Source of the DNA: Olleya sp. YS
GTDB taxonomy: Bacteria > Bacteroidota > Bacteroidia > Flavobacteriales > Flavobacteriaceae
Reading direction: 5' to 3'
Assembly (NCBI RefSeq): GCF_029760915.1
Contig: NZ_CP121685.1
Coordinates: forward strand, 2,381,001 to 2,445,000
Length of the DNA stretch: 64,000 bases
Numbering within the stretch: the stretch's first letter is position 1; each line of letters opens with the position of its first letter. A program made the position numbers and the translations under genes. This document shows, piece by piece, positions 44,915 to 54,383 of this stretch. The notes under the pieces were generated by a model. That model was not told the origin of the DNA. It searched no databases and worked only from the letters and a program-made list of their open reading frames with translations.

Positions 44915-46527
44915 TGAAACAAGGACTAGCCAAAAATATAATTTCGCTTGTAAAATTAGCAGGTATTGTTGGTATTCCGTTGTTATTATTGGTGTGTATT
45001 GGTTTTTTTAAAATCCCTGACACTTTAGATTATATAAAAGAAGTTCTAGGTTTTGGATTTTTTACGGTGTTCTTTTTTTGCATGGTAGTACTGTTTACCA
45101 AAACAAAACACAAACAAATTTCAGCATTTACTTCTGTTATATTGCTTTCTGTTTTAGTGTTTATAAAACTCAGTTTTTACCATAATTATCAGGTTAAACT
45201 TAGTGCTTCCGCCTTGTTTGTTATTTTTGAAACCGATACAACAGAAAGCGCTGACTTTTTATCTAATTATTTTGATGGATTTGTTATTACATCAGCTTTT
45301 TTATTTATAATTATTGTTCCTGTTGTTGCCTTTTATTTACTTAAAAAAGTGGATGTGCCTGGTCATTTTAAGTGGTTTAAAGGGATTGCTATTTTATCTA
45401 TAATTACTTCATTATTTATTATTCATAAGCGTTTTGAGCCTGAAAATATAATACTAACTAGTGTTAAAAGTTATTCAGATTATAGTAGACTTATCAAAGA
45501 CTTAAAAACCGATTTAGCCAAAACCTTATCAAATTATGTAACTGTAGAAAAAAAGGATGATACACCAGAAACTCATGTGGTTATTATTGGTGAATCTACG
45601 TCTAATTGGCATATGCAATTGTATGGTTATAACAGACCAACAAACCCAAGACTTTCAGAAATTAAGGATGAACTAATGATTTTTGATAGTGTGATTGCTC
45701 CGCATGTGCATACCATTGTGTCTTTGGATAAAATATTAACGTTTTCTGATATTAATTCACCTAACAAAAAAAATAATACATCAATAGTTCAATTGGCTAA
45801 TGCAGCAGGTTTTGATACCTATTGGATATCTAATCAACGTCCAGTTGGTATGCACGAGCGTATTTCGTCTATAATTGCCAACGCTGCAACCGAAAAACAT
45901 TTTGTATCTACAGATAATTCTGACGACATTATTTATGACGAAGCCCTGTTGCCTGTATTAGATACTGTACTTAAAAAGCCAACTAAAAAGAAAATGATTT
46001 TTCTGCATTTAATTGGTACACATGGTCGATTTGCAAATCGTTTTCCAGAACAATTCAACTATTTTAAAGACCATAAAGTTGATGCAAAATTTAAGCATGA
46101 CAAAGCGTTTACTTTGATTAACGATTATGATAACGCCATACGCTATAACGACTCAATTATAAGAGAAGTGATAGAACGTATAAGACATGAGCAAACTAAT
46201 AGTTTTGTAGTATATTTTTCAGATCATGGAGACGAGTTATTTGACACTTTAGATATGGTTGGACATAACGAGTATTGGGCAACTCGACCAATGTACGAGG
46301 TTCCTTTTATAGCTTGGTTTTCAGAAGACTATAAAGCAAAAAACAACACAGTGTTATTTGAAAACTACACTAGCAGAGCCTATATTTTAGAGGATTTTAT
46401 TTATTCTTTTTCGGATCTAGCCAACATCAGATTTAAACAAATGGATAGTACTAAAAGTATTTTTAGTTCACAATTTATCAGAAAACCTAGATTGATTAAA
46501 AACAGAGAGGATTATGACAAAAGGTAA
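44914..46527 (+). CDS. EptA-like membrane phosphoethanolamine transferase (sulfatase fold)
   Basis: A 537-residue protein with five N-terminal membrane helices (to about residue 170) and a periplasmic sulfatase-fold domain. The nucleophile is Thr229 in IIGESTSNWHMQLYGYNRPT. Later metal-binding blocks read FLHLIGTHGRF and VVYFSDHGDELFD. These match phosphoethanolamine transferases that modify lipid A or other envelope glycans. It is a broad family, so a link to polymyxin resistance should not be assumed. It overlaps the methyltransferase gene before it by one base and the next gene by 14 bases. Confidence 0.87.
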   Translation: MKQGLAKNIISLVKLAGIVGIPLLLLVCIGFFKIPDTLDYIKEVLGFGFFTVFFFCMVVLFTKTKHKQISAFTSVILLSVLVFIKLSFYHNYQVKLSASALFVIFETDTTESADFLSNYFDGFVITSAFLFIIIVPVVAFYLLKKVDVPGHFKWFKGIAILSIITSLFIIHKRFEPENIILTSVKSYSDYSRLIKDLKTDLAKTLSNYVTVEKKDDTPETHVVIIGESTSNWHMQLYGYNRPTNPRLSEIKDELMIFDSVIAPHVHTIVSLDKILTFSDINSPNKKNNTSIVQLANAAGFDTYWISNQRPVGMHERISSIIANAATEKHFVSTDNSDDIIYDEALLPVLDTVLKKPTKKKMIFLHLIGTHGRFANRFPEQFNYFKDHKVDAKFKHDKAFTLINDYDNAIRYNDSIIREVIERIRHEQTNSFVVYFSDHGDELFDTLDMVGHNEYWATRPMYEVPFIAWFSEDYKAKNNTVLFENYTSRAYILEDFIYSFSDLANIRFKQMDSTKSIFSSQFIRKPRLIKNREDYDKR

Positions 46528-47254
46528 ACAACGGTTACTATATCTTTTTCTCTTTTTAGGAGTGTTATCTATTATTTACAGATACTTACCATTTAATATT
46601 GAATATATTGGTTTTGAGGATAAAATTTATGCCCATAGAGTAAATTCTATTGAAAAACTAGAATCTGCATTGCACTATTTTAAAGGTATTGAATTGGATT
46701 TGGTATATGATGAAGTTAATAATGTCTTGGATGTTAATCATCCACCAGCGCAATCCATAGGGCTTGATTTTGAAACGTATTTATCAAAAATTAAAAACGA
46801 TAACCAACCAAAATTATGGTTAGATATAAAAAATTTGGATACGACTAATAACCAAAAGATTCATTTAAAACTAATGACGTTATTACAACCCAAAGATTAT
46901 AATTTAAGTGATGTGTTAGTAGAATCAGTACATCCTGAAGCATTAACAGTATTTTCAAAAGATTTCAAAATAAGCTATTATTTACCTATAAAACTACATG
47001 CTAAATCACCTGACAAACAAGACTCTATTATAAAGTTAATTAAGTCTAAACTTAATAAACTACCCAATTTAGGTTTGTCGTTGCAGTATGATGATTATAC
47101 ATTTATAACCCAACATTTTCCGTTAGCCACTAAAAATATATATGCTGTACCAAGTAGCCTTAAATTTAAACAAATTGAGATTAGAGAGCGACTAAAAGAT
47201 ACAACGGTTGCTATCTTAATTACTAGGTTTAGAGCCTTAAAGGGTAATCGATAG
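46514..47254 (+). CDS. FAM151/GDPD-like phosphodiesterase-superfamily membrane protein
   Basis: A 246-residue protein with one N-terminal membrane helix (about residues 8-22). The body reads IYAHRVNSIEKLESAL (His41, Asn44), FKGIELDLVYD (Glu60, Asp62), LDVNHPP (His76) and LWLDIKNL (Asp104). This order matches the PLC-like phosphodiesterase barrel. The HRVNS/NHPP style recalls the FAM151 (menorin) branch rather than typical GDPD enzymes. The remaining active-site residues look weaker, so activity is uncertain. It overlaps the EptA-like gene by 14 bases, which links it to envelope phospho-group chemistry. Confidence 0.7.
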   Translation: MTKGKQRLLYLFLFLGVLSIIYRYLPFNIEYIGFEDKIYAHRVNSIEKLESALHYFKGIELDLVYDEVNNVLDVNHPPAQSIGLDFETYLSKIKNDNQPKLWLDIKNLDTTNNQKIHLKLMTLLQPKDYNLSDVLVESVHPEALTVFSKDFKISYYLPIKLHAKSPDKQDSIIKLIKSKLNKLPNLGLSLQYDDYTFITQHFPLATKNIYAVPSSLKFKQIEIRERLKDTTVAILITRFRALKGNR

Positions 47255-47256
47255 TA

Positions 47257-47997
47257 TTACTCGTCTTCCTCTTCTTCAGTGTTGGAATTAGTTTTTTTAA
47301 AAATGGGAATTAGATACGAGATATTATAACCATATCCAACACCAATACGACCAGAATCAAATGTTTTGTAAAAACCAGGTACATATAGATTTTCGTAATT
47401 TACAGGTTGATCTTGAGTAATCATTCCTTTTAATTGCGCATTGACACCTATATATACATTGTGTATAACTTCTGCTTTAATCCCTAACATAAGTTCAAAC
47501 CAAATAGCTGATAACCCGCTAGTTTTTGTACTTTCTGTTGAAGTAAATTGTGGTTGCCAATATTGATTAGTATTGTACACCGTATAATTATTTCTGGTTT
47601 GACTAAATGTGCTAGCACCTAATCTAAACCCAGCAAAAATCATATTATCCATGCCATTCCAATTGTCGTACATGTTGTAATCAAAACCTGCTTTAAAATA
47701 ACTTCCACTAGCAGTCACACTTAAAAACTCGTTAGTTGTAGTTTTTTCTTCGGTACCAATTTCTCCTGCAATAAACCAGTTTCTGGTTAATCTGTAATCT
47801 GCATTTAATTCAAATCCAGAATACTCATCATCAAAAGCAGTTCTAATCAATTTACTAGCGTCTGCACCTAAACGTAATCCGTAACGAAGCTTAATGGTGT
47901 CGTTAGTAATCTCAGTATCTTGTGCTTGTAAGTTATAACTACAGCACCAAAAAAGACTAATGATAAAAGAAATAGTGCGTAATTGTTTCATCTTCAA
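47257..47997 (-). CDS. DUF6048-type outer-membrane beta-barrel protein
   Basis: A 246-residue exported protein (signal about residues 1-25, ending LQAQ). The body alternates short strands: LRYGLRLGADASKLIRTAFD, YRLTRNWFIAGEIG, MIFAGFRLGASTF, GRIGVGYGYNISYLIPIF. This fits a small barrel similar to DUF6048 proteins, followed by an acidic tail. Its start lies inside the end of the DUF6452 gene, a 41-base overlap, showing translational coupling. Together with rlmD this order seems conserved in the family, from memory. Function unknown. Confidence 0.7.
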   Translation of the reverse strand: MKMKQLRTISFIISLFWCCSYNLQAQDTEITNDTIKLRYGLRLGADASKLIRTAFDDEYSGFELNADYRLTRNWFIAGEIGTEEKTTTNEFLSVTASGSYFKAGFDYNMYDNWNGMDNMIFAGFRLGASTFSQTRNNYTVYNTNQYWQPQFTSTESTKTSGLSAIWFELMLGIKAEVIHNVYIGVNAQLKGMITQDQPVNYENLYVPGFYKTFDSGRIGVGYGYNISYLIPIFKKTNSNTEEEEDE

Positions 47998-48478
47998 TTG
48001 TTAAATTATCGAATGCAGCTTCTGTAAATATAATCCAGTTTCCGTCTGTTCCTCCATCTACAGAAACAACAACGTTATTAAAAATAGTTTTATATCCACA
48101 AGCTCTAGACACATAGACATCTTCACGTTGATAGCTTATGGTTACAATATCTTCATTACCATCATCAGTAAGATTTCCATCACTATCTAAAACCGCATTA
48201 CTAATTATTTTAAAAGTGGTACTATCTTGATCGGTTCTCAGTGGTAAAATTAACTCGTTAGTATCTACAAGACTGTAACCAGGTAATACGATGTTATTAT
48301 CTTCACCTATGACATATAAGTCAAAAACATTTTTTGGGCTGTCTTGTGTGGCGTTATCAAAAAACTCAATGATTAAACTAGGTGTCGTTGGTGTGGTTTC
48401 TGGACATAAATCGTCACGTTCACAAGTAAAAACACTTGCCAACATCACGAATAATAAAACTAATTTTATGTGTTTCAT
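47957..48478 (-). CDS. DUF6452-type lipoprotein
   Basis: A 173-residue protein with a lipoprotein signal (LASVFTC, cysteine 19) followed by ERDDLCPETTPTTPSLIIEF, which fits DUF6452. The middle is beta-rich (VLPGYSLVDTNELILPLRTD), and two cysteines (CPET and RACGYK) may form a disulfide. It probably sits on the periplasmic side of a membrane and may act with the overlapping DUF6048 barrel. It lies nine bases after rlmD. Confidence 0.7.
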   Translation of the reverse strand: MKHIKLVLLFVMLASVFTCERDDLCPETTPTTPSLIIEFFDNATQDSPKNVFDLYVIGEDNNIVLPGYSLVDTNELILPLRTDQDSTTFKIISNAVLDSDGNLTDDGNEDIVTISYQREDVYVSRACGYKTIFNNVVVSVDGGTDGNWIIFTEAAFDNLTIEDETITHYFFYH

Positions 48479-48487
48479 GTAAAGTGA

Positions 48488-49900
48488 CTATCGTTTTTCT
48501 AAAAGTACAATATTTTCAACATGATGGGTTTGCGGAAACATATCTACTGGTTGTACTTTAGTAATTTTGTATTGCTCTTTCATTAACGCTAAATCTCTAG
48601 CTTGTGTTGCACTATTGCAACTTACATAAACTACTTTTTCTGGCGCAATGTTTAATATTTGTTTAACAACGTCTTTATGCATGCCATCTCTTGGAGGATC
48701 GGTAATAATAACATCTGGTTGACCATGAGTGTTGATAAACTCTTGGTTAAATACGTTTTTCATGTCACCAACAAAAAATTCGCAATTTGTTATGTTATTA
48801 CGCTCTGCATTTTCTTTAGCAGCACTAATAGCATCAGGAACTGCTTCCACACCAACAACTTTTTTTGCTTTTTTAGAGACAAATTGTGCAATGGTTCCGG
48901 TTCCAGTATACAAATCGTAAACCAATTCGTTACCTTTTAAATCGGCGAATTCACGTGTTAGTTTATACAACTCGTAGGCTTGAGCAGAATTAGTTTGATA
49001 GAAAGACTTAGCGTTAATTTTAAATTTTAAGCCTTCCATCTCTTCAAAAATATGATCTTGACCTTTATAGCAAATGACGTCTTGATCGTAAATAGTATCA
49101 TTAGCTTTTTGGTTGATAATGTATTGTAACGAGGTTATTTCTGGAAAGGTTTCTGCAAGATAGTCAAGTAGTAATTCGCGTTGCTCTTTATTCTCTTTAA
49201 AAAACTGAATGACTACCATAATATCTCCAGTTGAGGAAGTACGAATCATCATAGTGCGCAATAAACCAGTTTGATGTCTTGTATTAAAAAATTCTAAGTT
49301 ATGTTTTACAGCAAAATCTTTTACTGCATTTCTAATGGCATTAGATGGATCTTCTTGTAAATGACATTTTTTGATATCTAGAATTTTATCCCACATACCA
49401 GGAATATGAAATCCTAACGCATTTTTATCGCCTAAATCTTTATCGGATTGGATTTCTTCTAATGTTAACCAACGTGCATCGCTAAACGAAAATTCCATTT
49501 TATTTCTGTAAAAATACTGTTCTGCAGAGCCTAAAATGGGTGTTATTTCAGGTAATTCTAAGTGTCCAATTCTAGATAAGTTATTAACCACCTCTTTTTG
49601 TTTGTAATACAATTGGTGCTCGTAACCCATATCTTGCCATTTACAACCACCACAAACACCAAAATGCTGACAAGCAGGTTGTGTACGTTTATCTGACAGT
49701 TTATGAAACACAGTTGCTTTACCTTCAAAATATGCTTTACGCTTTTTAAAAGTTTGTACATCTACTACATCACCAGGCACTGCGTTTGGTAAAAATATGA
49801 CGCGTCCATCAGGTGCTTTAGCAACCGTTTTACCCTTAGCTGCAGCATCTATAACCTCAACATTTGTAAACACTTGTTTTCTTGTATTCTTTCTTGCCAT
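48488..49900 (-). CDS. rlmD: 23S rRNA (uracil-1939-C5)-methyltransferase
   Basis: A 470-residue protein with an N-terminal TRAM domain (about residues 5-65) and an iron-sulfur cluster motif CQHFGVCGGCKWQD (Cys77, Cys83, Cys86). The catalytic domain has VYDLYTGTGTIAQFVSKKAK, ITDPPRDGMHKDVVKQ and the nucleophile cysteine in YVSCNSATQARDL. This pattern matches RlmD (RumA), which methylates U1939 in 23S rRNA; some Bacteroidota homologues may act on another uracil. It is the first gene of a three-gene unit with DUF6452 and DUF6048. Confidence 0.92.
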   Translation of the reverse strand: MARKNTRKQVFTNVEVIDAAAKGKTVAKAPDGRVIFLPNAVPGDVVDVQTFKKRKAYFEGKATVFHKLSDKRTQPACQHFGVCGGCKWQDMGYEHQLYYKQKEVVNNLSRIGHLELPEITPILGSAEQYFYRNKMEFSFSDARWLTLEEIQSDKDLGDKNALGFHIPGMWDKILDIKKCHLQEDPSNAIRNAVKDFAVKHNLEFFNTRHQTGLLRTMMIRTSSTGDIMVVIQFFKENKEQRELLLDYLAETFPEITSLQYIINQKANDTIYDQDVICYKGQDHIFEEMEGLKFKINAKSFYQTNSAQAYELYKLTREFADLKGNELVYDLYTGTGTIAQFVSKKAKKVVGVEAVPDAISAAKENAERNNITNCEFFVGDMKNVFNQEFINTHGQPDVIITDPPRDGMHKDVVKQILNIAPEKVVYVSCNSATQARDLALMKEQYKITKVQPVDMFPQTHHVENIVLLEKR

Positions 49901-49904
49901 GTGG

Positions 49905-49912
49905 CAAAAGTA
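49905..49912 (-). promoter_or_regulatory. -7 promoter element for rlmD
   Basis: Minus-strand TACTTTTG matches TAnnTTTG and ends four bases upstream of the ATG, implying a nearly leaderless message. No -33 TTG at the usual spacing. Confidence 0.4.
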
Positions 49913-50009
49913 AGGAAAGGATTTACGATTTGCGAGTTCTTAATTATGATTTTTAGTTTTTTTGAAACTATTTTTTTATTTCAACATTAATATTTAGTAA
50001 TTTGCAAGT

Positions 50010-50100
50010 TCTTAGGGATGATTTCTTTCCCACGCTGAATTTTCGATTCTCGCCTTCACTAAAGTTTAGCGAGATTAGACTTCGAAAGGATAAAGGTAGA
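50010..50100. other. Structured leader region upstream of rocD
   Basis: The 240-base gap before rocD contains nested inverted repeats: TTTCGA (50041-50046) / TCGAAA (50082-50087) enclosing TCTCGC (50048-50053) / GCGAGA (50069-50074). A GGGA/TCCC pair lies just upstream (50015-50031). It could be part of the mRNA leader or another dispersed element. I recognise no known riboswitch. Confidence 0.35.
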
Positions 50101-50140
50101 TAAGGAATGGCTTTTTTATTCACATTTAAAATTATTTAAA

Positions 50141-51421
50141 ATGGCTGTTTTAGACCAATTAACATCGCAACAAGCGATGGATTTAGAAAACAAGTATGGT
50201 GCACATAATTACCATCCACTACCAGTAGTATTGAGTAGAGGAGAAGGTGTGCATGTTTGGGATGTAGAGGGAAAACAATACTACGATTTCCTATCTGCTT
50301 ACTCTGCAGTAAACCAAGGACATTGTCACCCAAAAATTGTGGGAGCAATGGTTAATCAAGCGCAAACATTAACTTTAACATCTCGAGCATTTTACAACGA
50401 TATGTTAGGGAAGTTTGAAAAGTATGCGACAGAAACGTTTAATTTTGATAAACTGTTACCAATGAATACTGGTGCAGAAGCTGTAGAAACTGCCTTAAAA
50501 CTATGTAGAAAATGGGCTTATGAAGTTAAAGGTATCGACGAAAATGAAGCAGAGATCATTGTTTGTGAAAACAACTTTCATGGACGTACAACAACGATAA
50601 TTTCATTTTCAAACGATCCAGTAGCACGTAAAAACTTTGGTCCTTATACTAAAGGATTTATTAAAATTGAATATGATAACTTAAGCGCATTAGAAGATGC
50701 TTTAAATAGTAATAAAAATGTTGCAGGTTTCTTGGTAGAACCTATTCAGGGTGAAGCAGGTGTTTATGTTCCAAGTGATGATTATTTGTCTAAAGCAAAA
50801 GCACTTTGTGAGAAGCACAATGTTTTATTTATTGCAGACGAAGTGCAAACTGGAATTGCTAGAACAGGACGTTTATTAGCGACTTGTGGTAATTGTAGCT
50901 GTGCTGACAAACATTGTTCTGGTACGCCAGAAGTTAAACCTGATATTTTAATTTTGGGTAAAGCGTTATCTGGTGGTGCTTATCCTGTTAGTGCTGTGTT
51001 GGCAAATGATAATATTATGAATGTGATTAAACCAGGAAATCACGGAAGTACCTTTGGAGGTAATCCTGTTGCTGCAGCAATTGGAATAGCTGCTTTAGAA
51101 GTAATTAAAGATGAAAATTTAGCACAAAACGCATCGGATTTGGGTGAATTATTTAGAGATGAATTATCTAAATACATAGAACACTCAACTATAGTAAATG
51201 CGGTTAGAGGAAAAGGGTTGCTAAACGCTATTTTGATTAACGATACTGAAGATAGTGATACTGCTTGGAACATTTGTTTAGCATTACGCGATAATGGATT
51301 ATTAGCTAAGCCTACACATGGTAACATCATTCGTTTTGCACCACCTTTAGTAATGACTAAAGATCAATTATTAGATTGTATTTCAATAATTACGAAAACG
51401 TTACAACAATTTGAAAAATAA
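50141..51421 (+). CDS. rocD: Ornithine--oxo-acid aminotransferase
   Basis: A 426-residue PLP enzyme converting ornithine and 2-oxoglutarate to glutamate semialdehyde and glutamate. Motifs: [20 protein letters not shown] at the start, [27 protein letters not shown] (Asp233) and [19 protein letters not shown] with Schiff-base Lys274. Between these, residues 249-259 hold four cysteines ([11 protein letters not shown]) in place of the usual short DHENVKPD-type loop, possibly a metal or redox site. Such an insertion is not present in the well-studied enzymes. A terminator follows the gene. Confidence 0.94.
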   Translation: MAVLDQLTSQQAMDLENKYGAHNYHPLPVVLSRGEGVHVWDVEGKQYYDFLSAYSAVNQGHCHPKIVGAMVNQAQTLTLTSRAFYNDMLGKFEKYATETFNFDKLLPMNTGAEAVETALKLCRKWAYEVKGIDENEAEIIVCENNFHGRTTTIISFSNDPVARKNFGPYTKGFIKIEYDNLSALEDALNSNKNVAGFLVEPIQGEAGVYVPSDDYLSKAKALCEKHNVLFIADEVQTGIARTGRLLATCGNCSCADKHCSGTPEVKPDILILGKALSGGAYPVSAVLANDNIMNVIKPGNHGSTFGGNPVAAAIGIAALEVIKDENLAQNASDLGELFRDELSKYIEHSTIVNAVRGKGLLNAILINDTEDSDTAWNICLALRDNGLLAKPTHGNIIRFAPPLVMTKDQLLDCISIITKTLQQFEK

Positions 51422-51435
51422 AAGACAATTGTCTT
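51422..51435. repeat. 14-bp palindrome after rocD
   Basis: AAGACAATTGTCTT is a perfect palindrome starting at the rocD stop codon. It may be a small protein-binding site or just part of the 3' end; no evidence favours either. Confidence 0.3.
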
Positions 51436-51443
51436 AAAAAATT

Positions 51444-51476
51444 AAAAGGATGAAACTTAATGTTTCATCCTTTTTT
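51444..51476. terminator. Bidirectional intrinsic terminator after rocD
   Basis: AAAAGGATGAAAC (51444-51456) and GTTTCATCCTTTT (51462-51474) form a perfect 13-bp hairpin with a five-base loop, followed by more T residues. It lies between the converging rocD and T9SS-protein genes and has A/T tracts on both sides. Confidence 0.92.
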
Positions 51477-51497
51477 ATTAGAATAGTATTAAAGAAG

Positions 51498-53291
51498 TTA
51501 ATTTTTAACTACTATTTTTTTGCTTAAAATTTGACCATCTTCAGTTTTTATTTTTGCAATATAAACGCCATCACTAAAAGATGTGGTAGAAACAGTTATT
51601 CGTGTATCATTTTTATCAAGCCCTATATTTAGTACTTGTTTGCCTATTACATCGTAAAGTTTAATTGTTTGTATTGTTATAGCATTTGGGTTTTTAATAA
51701 CTAATTCTTGATTTAAATTGTCTTGTGAAACAGTTACAAATTCTTCTATAAAATCTTGATTACTTAATGTATTAGACTCTTGGAAAGTAATTTCAAAACG
51801 ATTAGTGTATTGTCCATTAGGTAAGTTAATTTCAAAATGTTGTTGTCTTAAATCAACGTATGTTTCATTATCCAAATCATGAATATAAATAGGCTGATTG
51901 CTATCAAAATTTTGAATATCAAAAATTCTGAATCTTACCAATTGCTGTTCGTCTAATTTTAAAACTAAAGGAATGGTTAAATTAATATCAAACGCATTGG
52001 CTTGAGTCACTAATGCTTCATTATTTTGTATCCAATTAGCATCAGAAAATAATGGTCCAAACACCTTGCTTTCTAAACCATAATCTTCACCAGAAGAAGC
52101 TGTATTGTGAAAATTGTGTAATAACTGACGTGTATACAGATTATTAAAATCTACATTTAATCTAAAGCGTTTAAAATCTGATGGTACAATTACTAACCCA
52201 TCAGAGTTATATTGTGTTGTGTTGGTTATATTTTCTTGGTTTTGTGAAGATCTAAAAAACTCACTATCCGTACCAGATTCTCTGTAAAATGCTCGATGAC
52301 TGTCTGATGTCAATACTGTACCAGACGCTGCGCCAGTAACCATAAACCCTTGACCAATTGGAATATATCGTCTAACTTGTTTACCTGAAGTAGAGCTAGA
52401 ACCAGTAGTGTTTAGAGTTCCATCCGTATTATAGGAGTCAAAAGTAGCAGGTACAAAAGAGGGTACAGTACCTGCAGCATTTATTGTAAAAGCAGCATAA
52501 CCACCTCTGTAATCGACTAACAAATGAGAACTTATAGATTGGTCTTGTTCCCAAAAATATAAACTAGCAGTATCTAATAACGGAATATTATTAGCATCAT
52601 GAATAAATAATGCTGAATCCAATGCAGATGGATAAGGGTTACCAATTAATGTGTCTTCACCCAAGACAATAGATGTATTAATGTTGCCCTCATTAGGCTT
52701 TCCTCTAAAATCATATTGTTGTCCAGAAGCAGGTGTAGAGCCAACAGTCCCTTTCATGGTAAAGCCATAACCAGCATCTACTGTTCCAGATTCTCCTACA
52801 TAATCCCATTCGCTGTAAGCAATGCCTGGATCATATTTCCAGATCCAATAGCTTTCAATATTTAGTGGACTACTTGTTCCGTTATATGCTGTTGTACTAT
52901 ATCCTGCTAAATTACTGTTAGTTAAATCTACCACATCATATAGGTTTAGATTGGGTGTAAACGTCCGATTCCCAACAGAATTAGCGGTAACATTTCCAAT
53001 AGGAGAACACCAATAATTATAAGCATAATTATGTACTGTTCCTTCTTGATATACACTTAAAAGACCTTGTCCTGAATTACCAGTATTTCCAATACCTTGA
53101 ACAAGCTGAGCTTCATCTCTTAAATAAAAACGAGTGGTGGCTTCAGTTAGATTGACATCATCTTCAACAAAAACAACTTCATCAGTTACAAATACGTAAG
53201 CACTATTTCTCACGGTGAGTTGAGCAAAACTAAAGTAGAATGCTAATAAGAAAAACCAAAAGGTAATTTTTGTTTTCATTGTATTAAACAA
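51498..53291 (-). CDS. T9SS type A sorting-domain protein
   Basis: A 597-residue exported protein. The signal peptide starts at the MKTKITFWFFLLAFYFSFAQ segment, so the natural ATG may be the second one, about five codons in. The body is beta-rich, with NSGQGLLSVYQEGTVHNYAYN and NYWCSPIG, and is found in many Bacteroidota surface proteins. The last 75 residues are a T9SS type A sorting domain (IKLYDVIGKQVLNIGLDKND, then FSDGVYIAKIKTEDGQ and KKIVVKN). The substrate or role is unknown. It follows the S74-chaperone protein gene by five bases on the same strand. Confidence 0.85.
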   Translation of the reverse strand: MFNTMKTKITFWFFLLAFYFSFAQLTVRNSAYVFVTDEVVFVEDDVNLTEATTRFYLRDEAQLVQGIGNTGNSGQGLLSVYQEGTVHNYAYNYWCSPIGNVTANSVGNRTFTPNLNLYDVVDLTNSNLAGYSTTAYNGTSSPLNIESYWIWKYDPGIAYSEWDYVGESGTVDAGYGFTMKGTVGSTPASGQQYDFRGKPNEGNINTSIVLGEDTLIGNPYPSALDSALFIHDANNIPLLDTASLYFWEQDQSISSHLLVDYRGGYAAFTINAAGTVPSFVPATFDSYNTDGTLNTTGSSSTSGKQVRRYIPIGQGFMVTGAASGTVLTSDSHRAFYRESGTDSEFFRSSQNQENITNTTQYNSDGLVIVPSDFKRFRLNVDFNNLYTRQLLHNFHNTASSGEDYGLESKVFGPLFSDANWIQNNEALVTQANAFDINLTIPLVLKLDEQQLVRFRIFDIQNFDSNQPIYIHDLDNETYVDLRQQHFEINLPNGQYTNRFEITFQESNTLSNQDFIEEFVTVSQDNLNQELVIKNPNAITIQTIKLYDVIGKQVLNIGLDKNDTRITVSTTSFSDGVYIAKIKTEDGQILSKKIVVKN

Positions 53292-53296
53292 ATTAT

Positions 53297-54316
53297 TTAA
53301 TCTTGATTAGTTTCAATAAGGGTATTGACTTTATGTTCTAACGACTCTAATTTTGTTTCAAGAGTTTCAATTTTGGAGTTTTGAGTTTCAATTATGGTTT
53401 GTTGCTCTTGAATGGCTCTAGTCAAAATAGGTATTAGTCTAGTATAGTCCATAACCAAAAATTCCTGAATATTTGATCTATTTACTTCATTAGGAATAAT
53501 TTCTTTTGACGCATTTAAGTTCAATTTTTTATTTCTAACAATTTCTGGTAAAATATCTTTTATTTCTTGGGCTATAAAACCATACTCCATTTCTGTATTC
53601 AATCCCATATTTGGGTACTTATCTAAGTTAAAGTTATACGTTACAGGATTTAACTGATTAATTATACTTAAACTATTCTGAAGTGTATTAATATTTGTTT
53701 TTAGTTTTCTATCAGACGCTGCTCCAAAAAAACCAGTGTAGCCTAAATCATTAATAAATAATCCTCCCCAACCAGTAACACCAGTTCCATTAAGTCTGCC
53801 ACCAAATACTCCAATACCATCTCTACCATTAGAAAACCCATACACTCCATTTGCTAAAGAAGTTAATGATGCATTTATTGCCAAACCAAAAACACCTGCT
53901 GGTATAAAAGCGGTTCCACTATAATTTGTAATACCTTCTATTGAGTTATAGCCATTAGTAGTACTAGAATTGAAACCAGATAATGCTACACCATCTATAC
54001 CAGAATTGGAGCTATCTGCAAGTGCATTGGCACCAATATTACCGTTGTTGACAATTTGAAATTGAGACGCTGGTGTGTTGGTGTTTACACCAATACTATT
54101 GGTACTTGCATCTACAAAAAACATATTAGCTTGTGTGTCGCTTTCAATTCTGAAGTCATTATCTCCTCCAGATTCATTAAAAATAGCGTCTTCATTAACC
54201 GTTAATTGTGCAGTAGGATTAGTTAAACCTATACCAACTTGAGATTTTGAGATTTGAGGGATATTTAAAATGATAATTAATATCAACCCTCTTGTAAAAA
54301 GATTAAATTTGTACAT
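53297..54316 (-). CDS. Tail-fibre-type protein with S74 intramolecular chaperone domain
   Basis: A 339-residue exported protein (signal about residues 1-25). The body contains glycine-rich, head-like repeats (GVYGFSNGRDGIGVFGGRLN). It ends in an S74 chaperone/auto-peptidase domain: SDRKLKTNINTL with Ser201 and nearby Lys, then YNFNLDKYPNMG and YGFIAQEIKDILPEIV. A C-terminal coiled coil (about 300-335) follows. S74 domains drive trimer folding in phage tail spikes and are also common in Bacteroidota surface proteins. No phage genes are nearby. It precedes the T9SS protein gene by five bases and probably works with it. Confidence 0.85.
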   Translation of the reverse strand: MYKFNLFTRGLILIIILNIPQISKSQVGIGLTNPTAQLTVNEDAIFNESGGDNDFRIESDTQANMFFVDASTNSIGVNTNTPASQFQIVNNGNIGANALADSSNSGIDGVALSGFNSSTTNGYNSIEGITNYSGTAFIPAGVFGLAINASLTSLANGVYGFSNGRDGIGVFGGRLNGTGVTGWGGLFINDLGYTGFFGAASDRKLKTNINTLQNSLSIINQLNPVTYNFNLDKYPNMGLNTEMEYGFIAQEIKDILPEIVRNKKLNLNASKEIIPNEVNRSNIQEFLVMDYTRLIPILTRAIQEQQTIIETQNSKIETLETKLESLEHKVNTLIETNQD

Positions 54317-54383
54317 AGCAATACATTTTAGGTTATTATTAAATTACATATTATTTGATGACTTTTAAATTTAATTGGACAAA

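Noticed and set aside
44914-46527. MCR-type colistin-resistance gene
   Set aside because: The protein belongs to the broad phosphoethanolamine transferase family and sits in a chromosomal operon; nothing indicates a resistance role or mobility.
53297-54316. Possible prophage tail-fibre gene
   Set aside because: The S74 domain is shared with phages, but no capsid, integrase or other phage genes are nearby, and the protein has a bacterial signal peptide.
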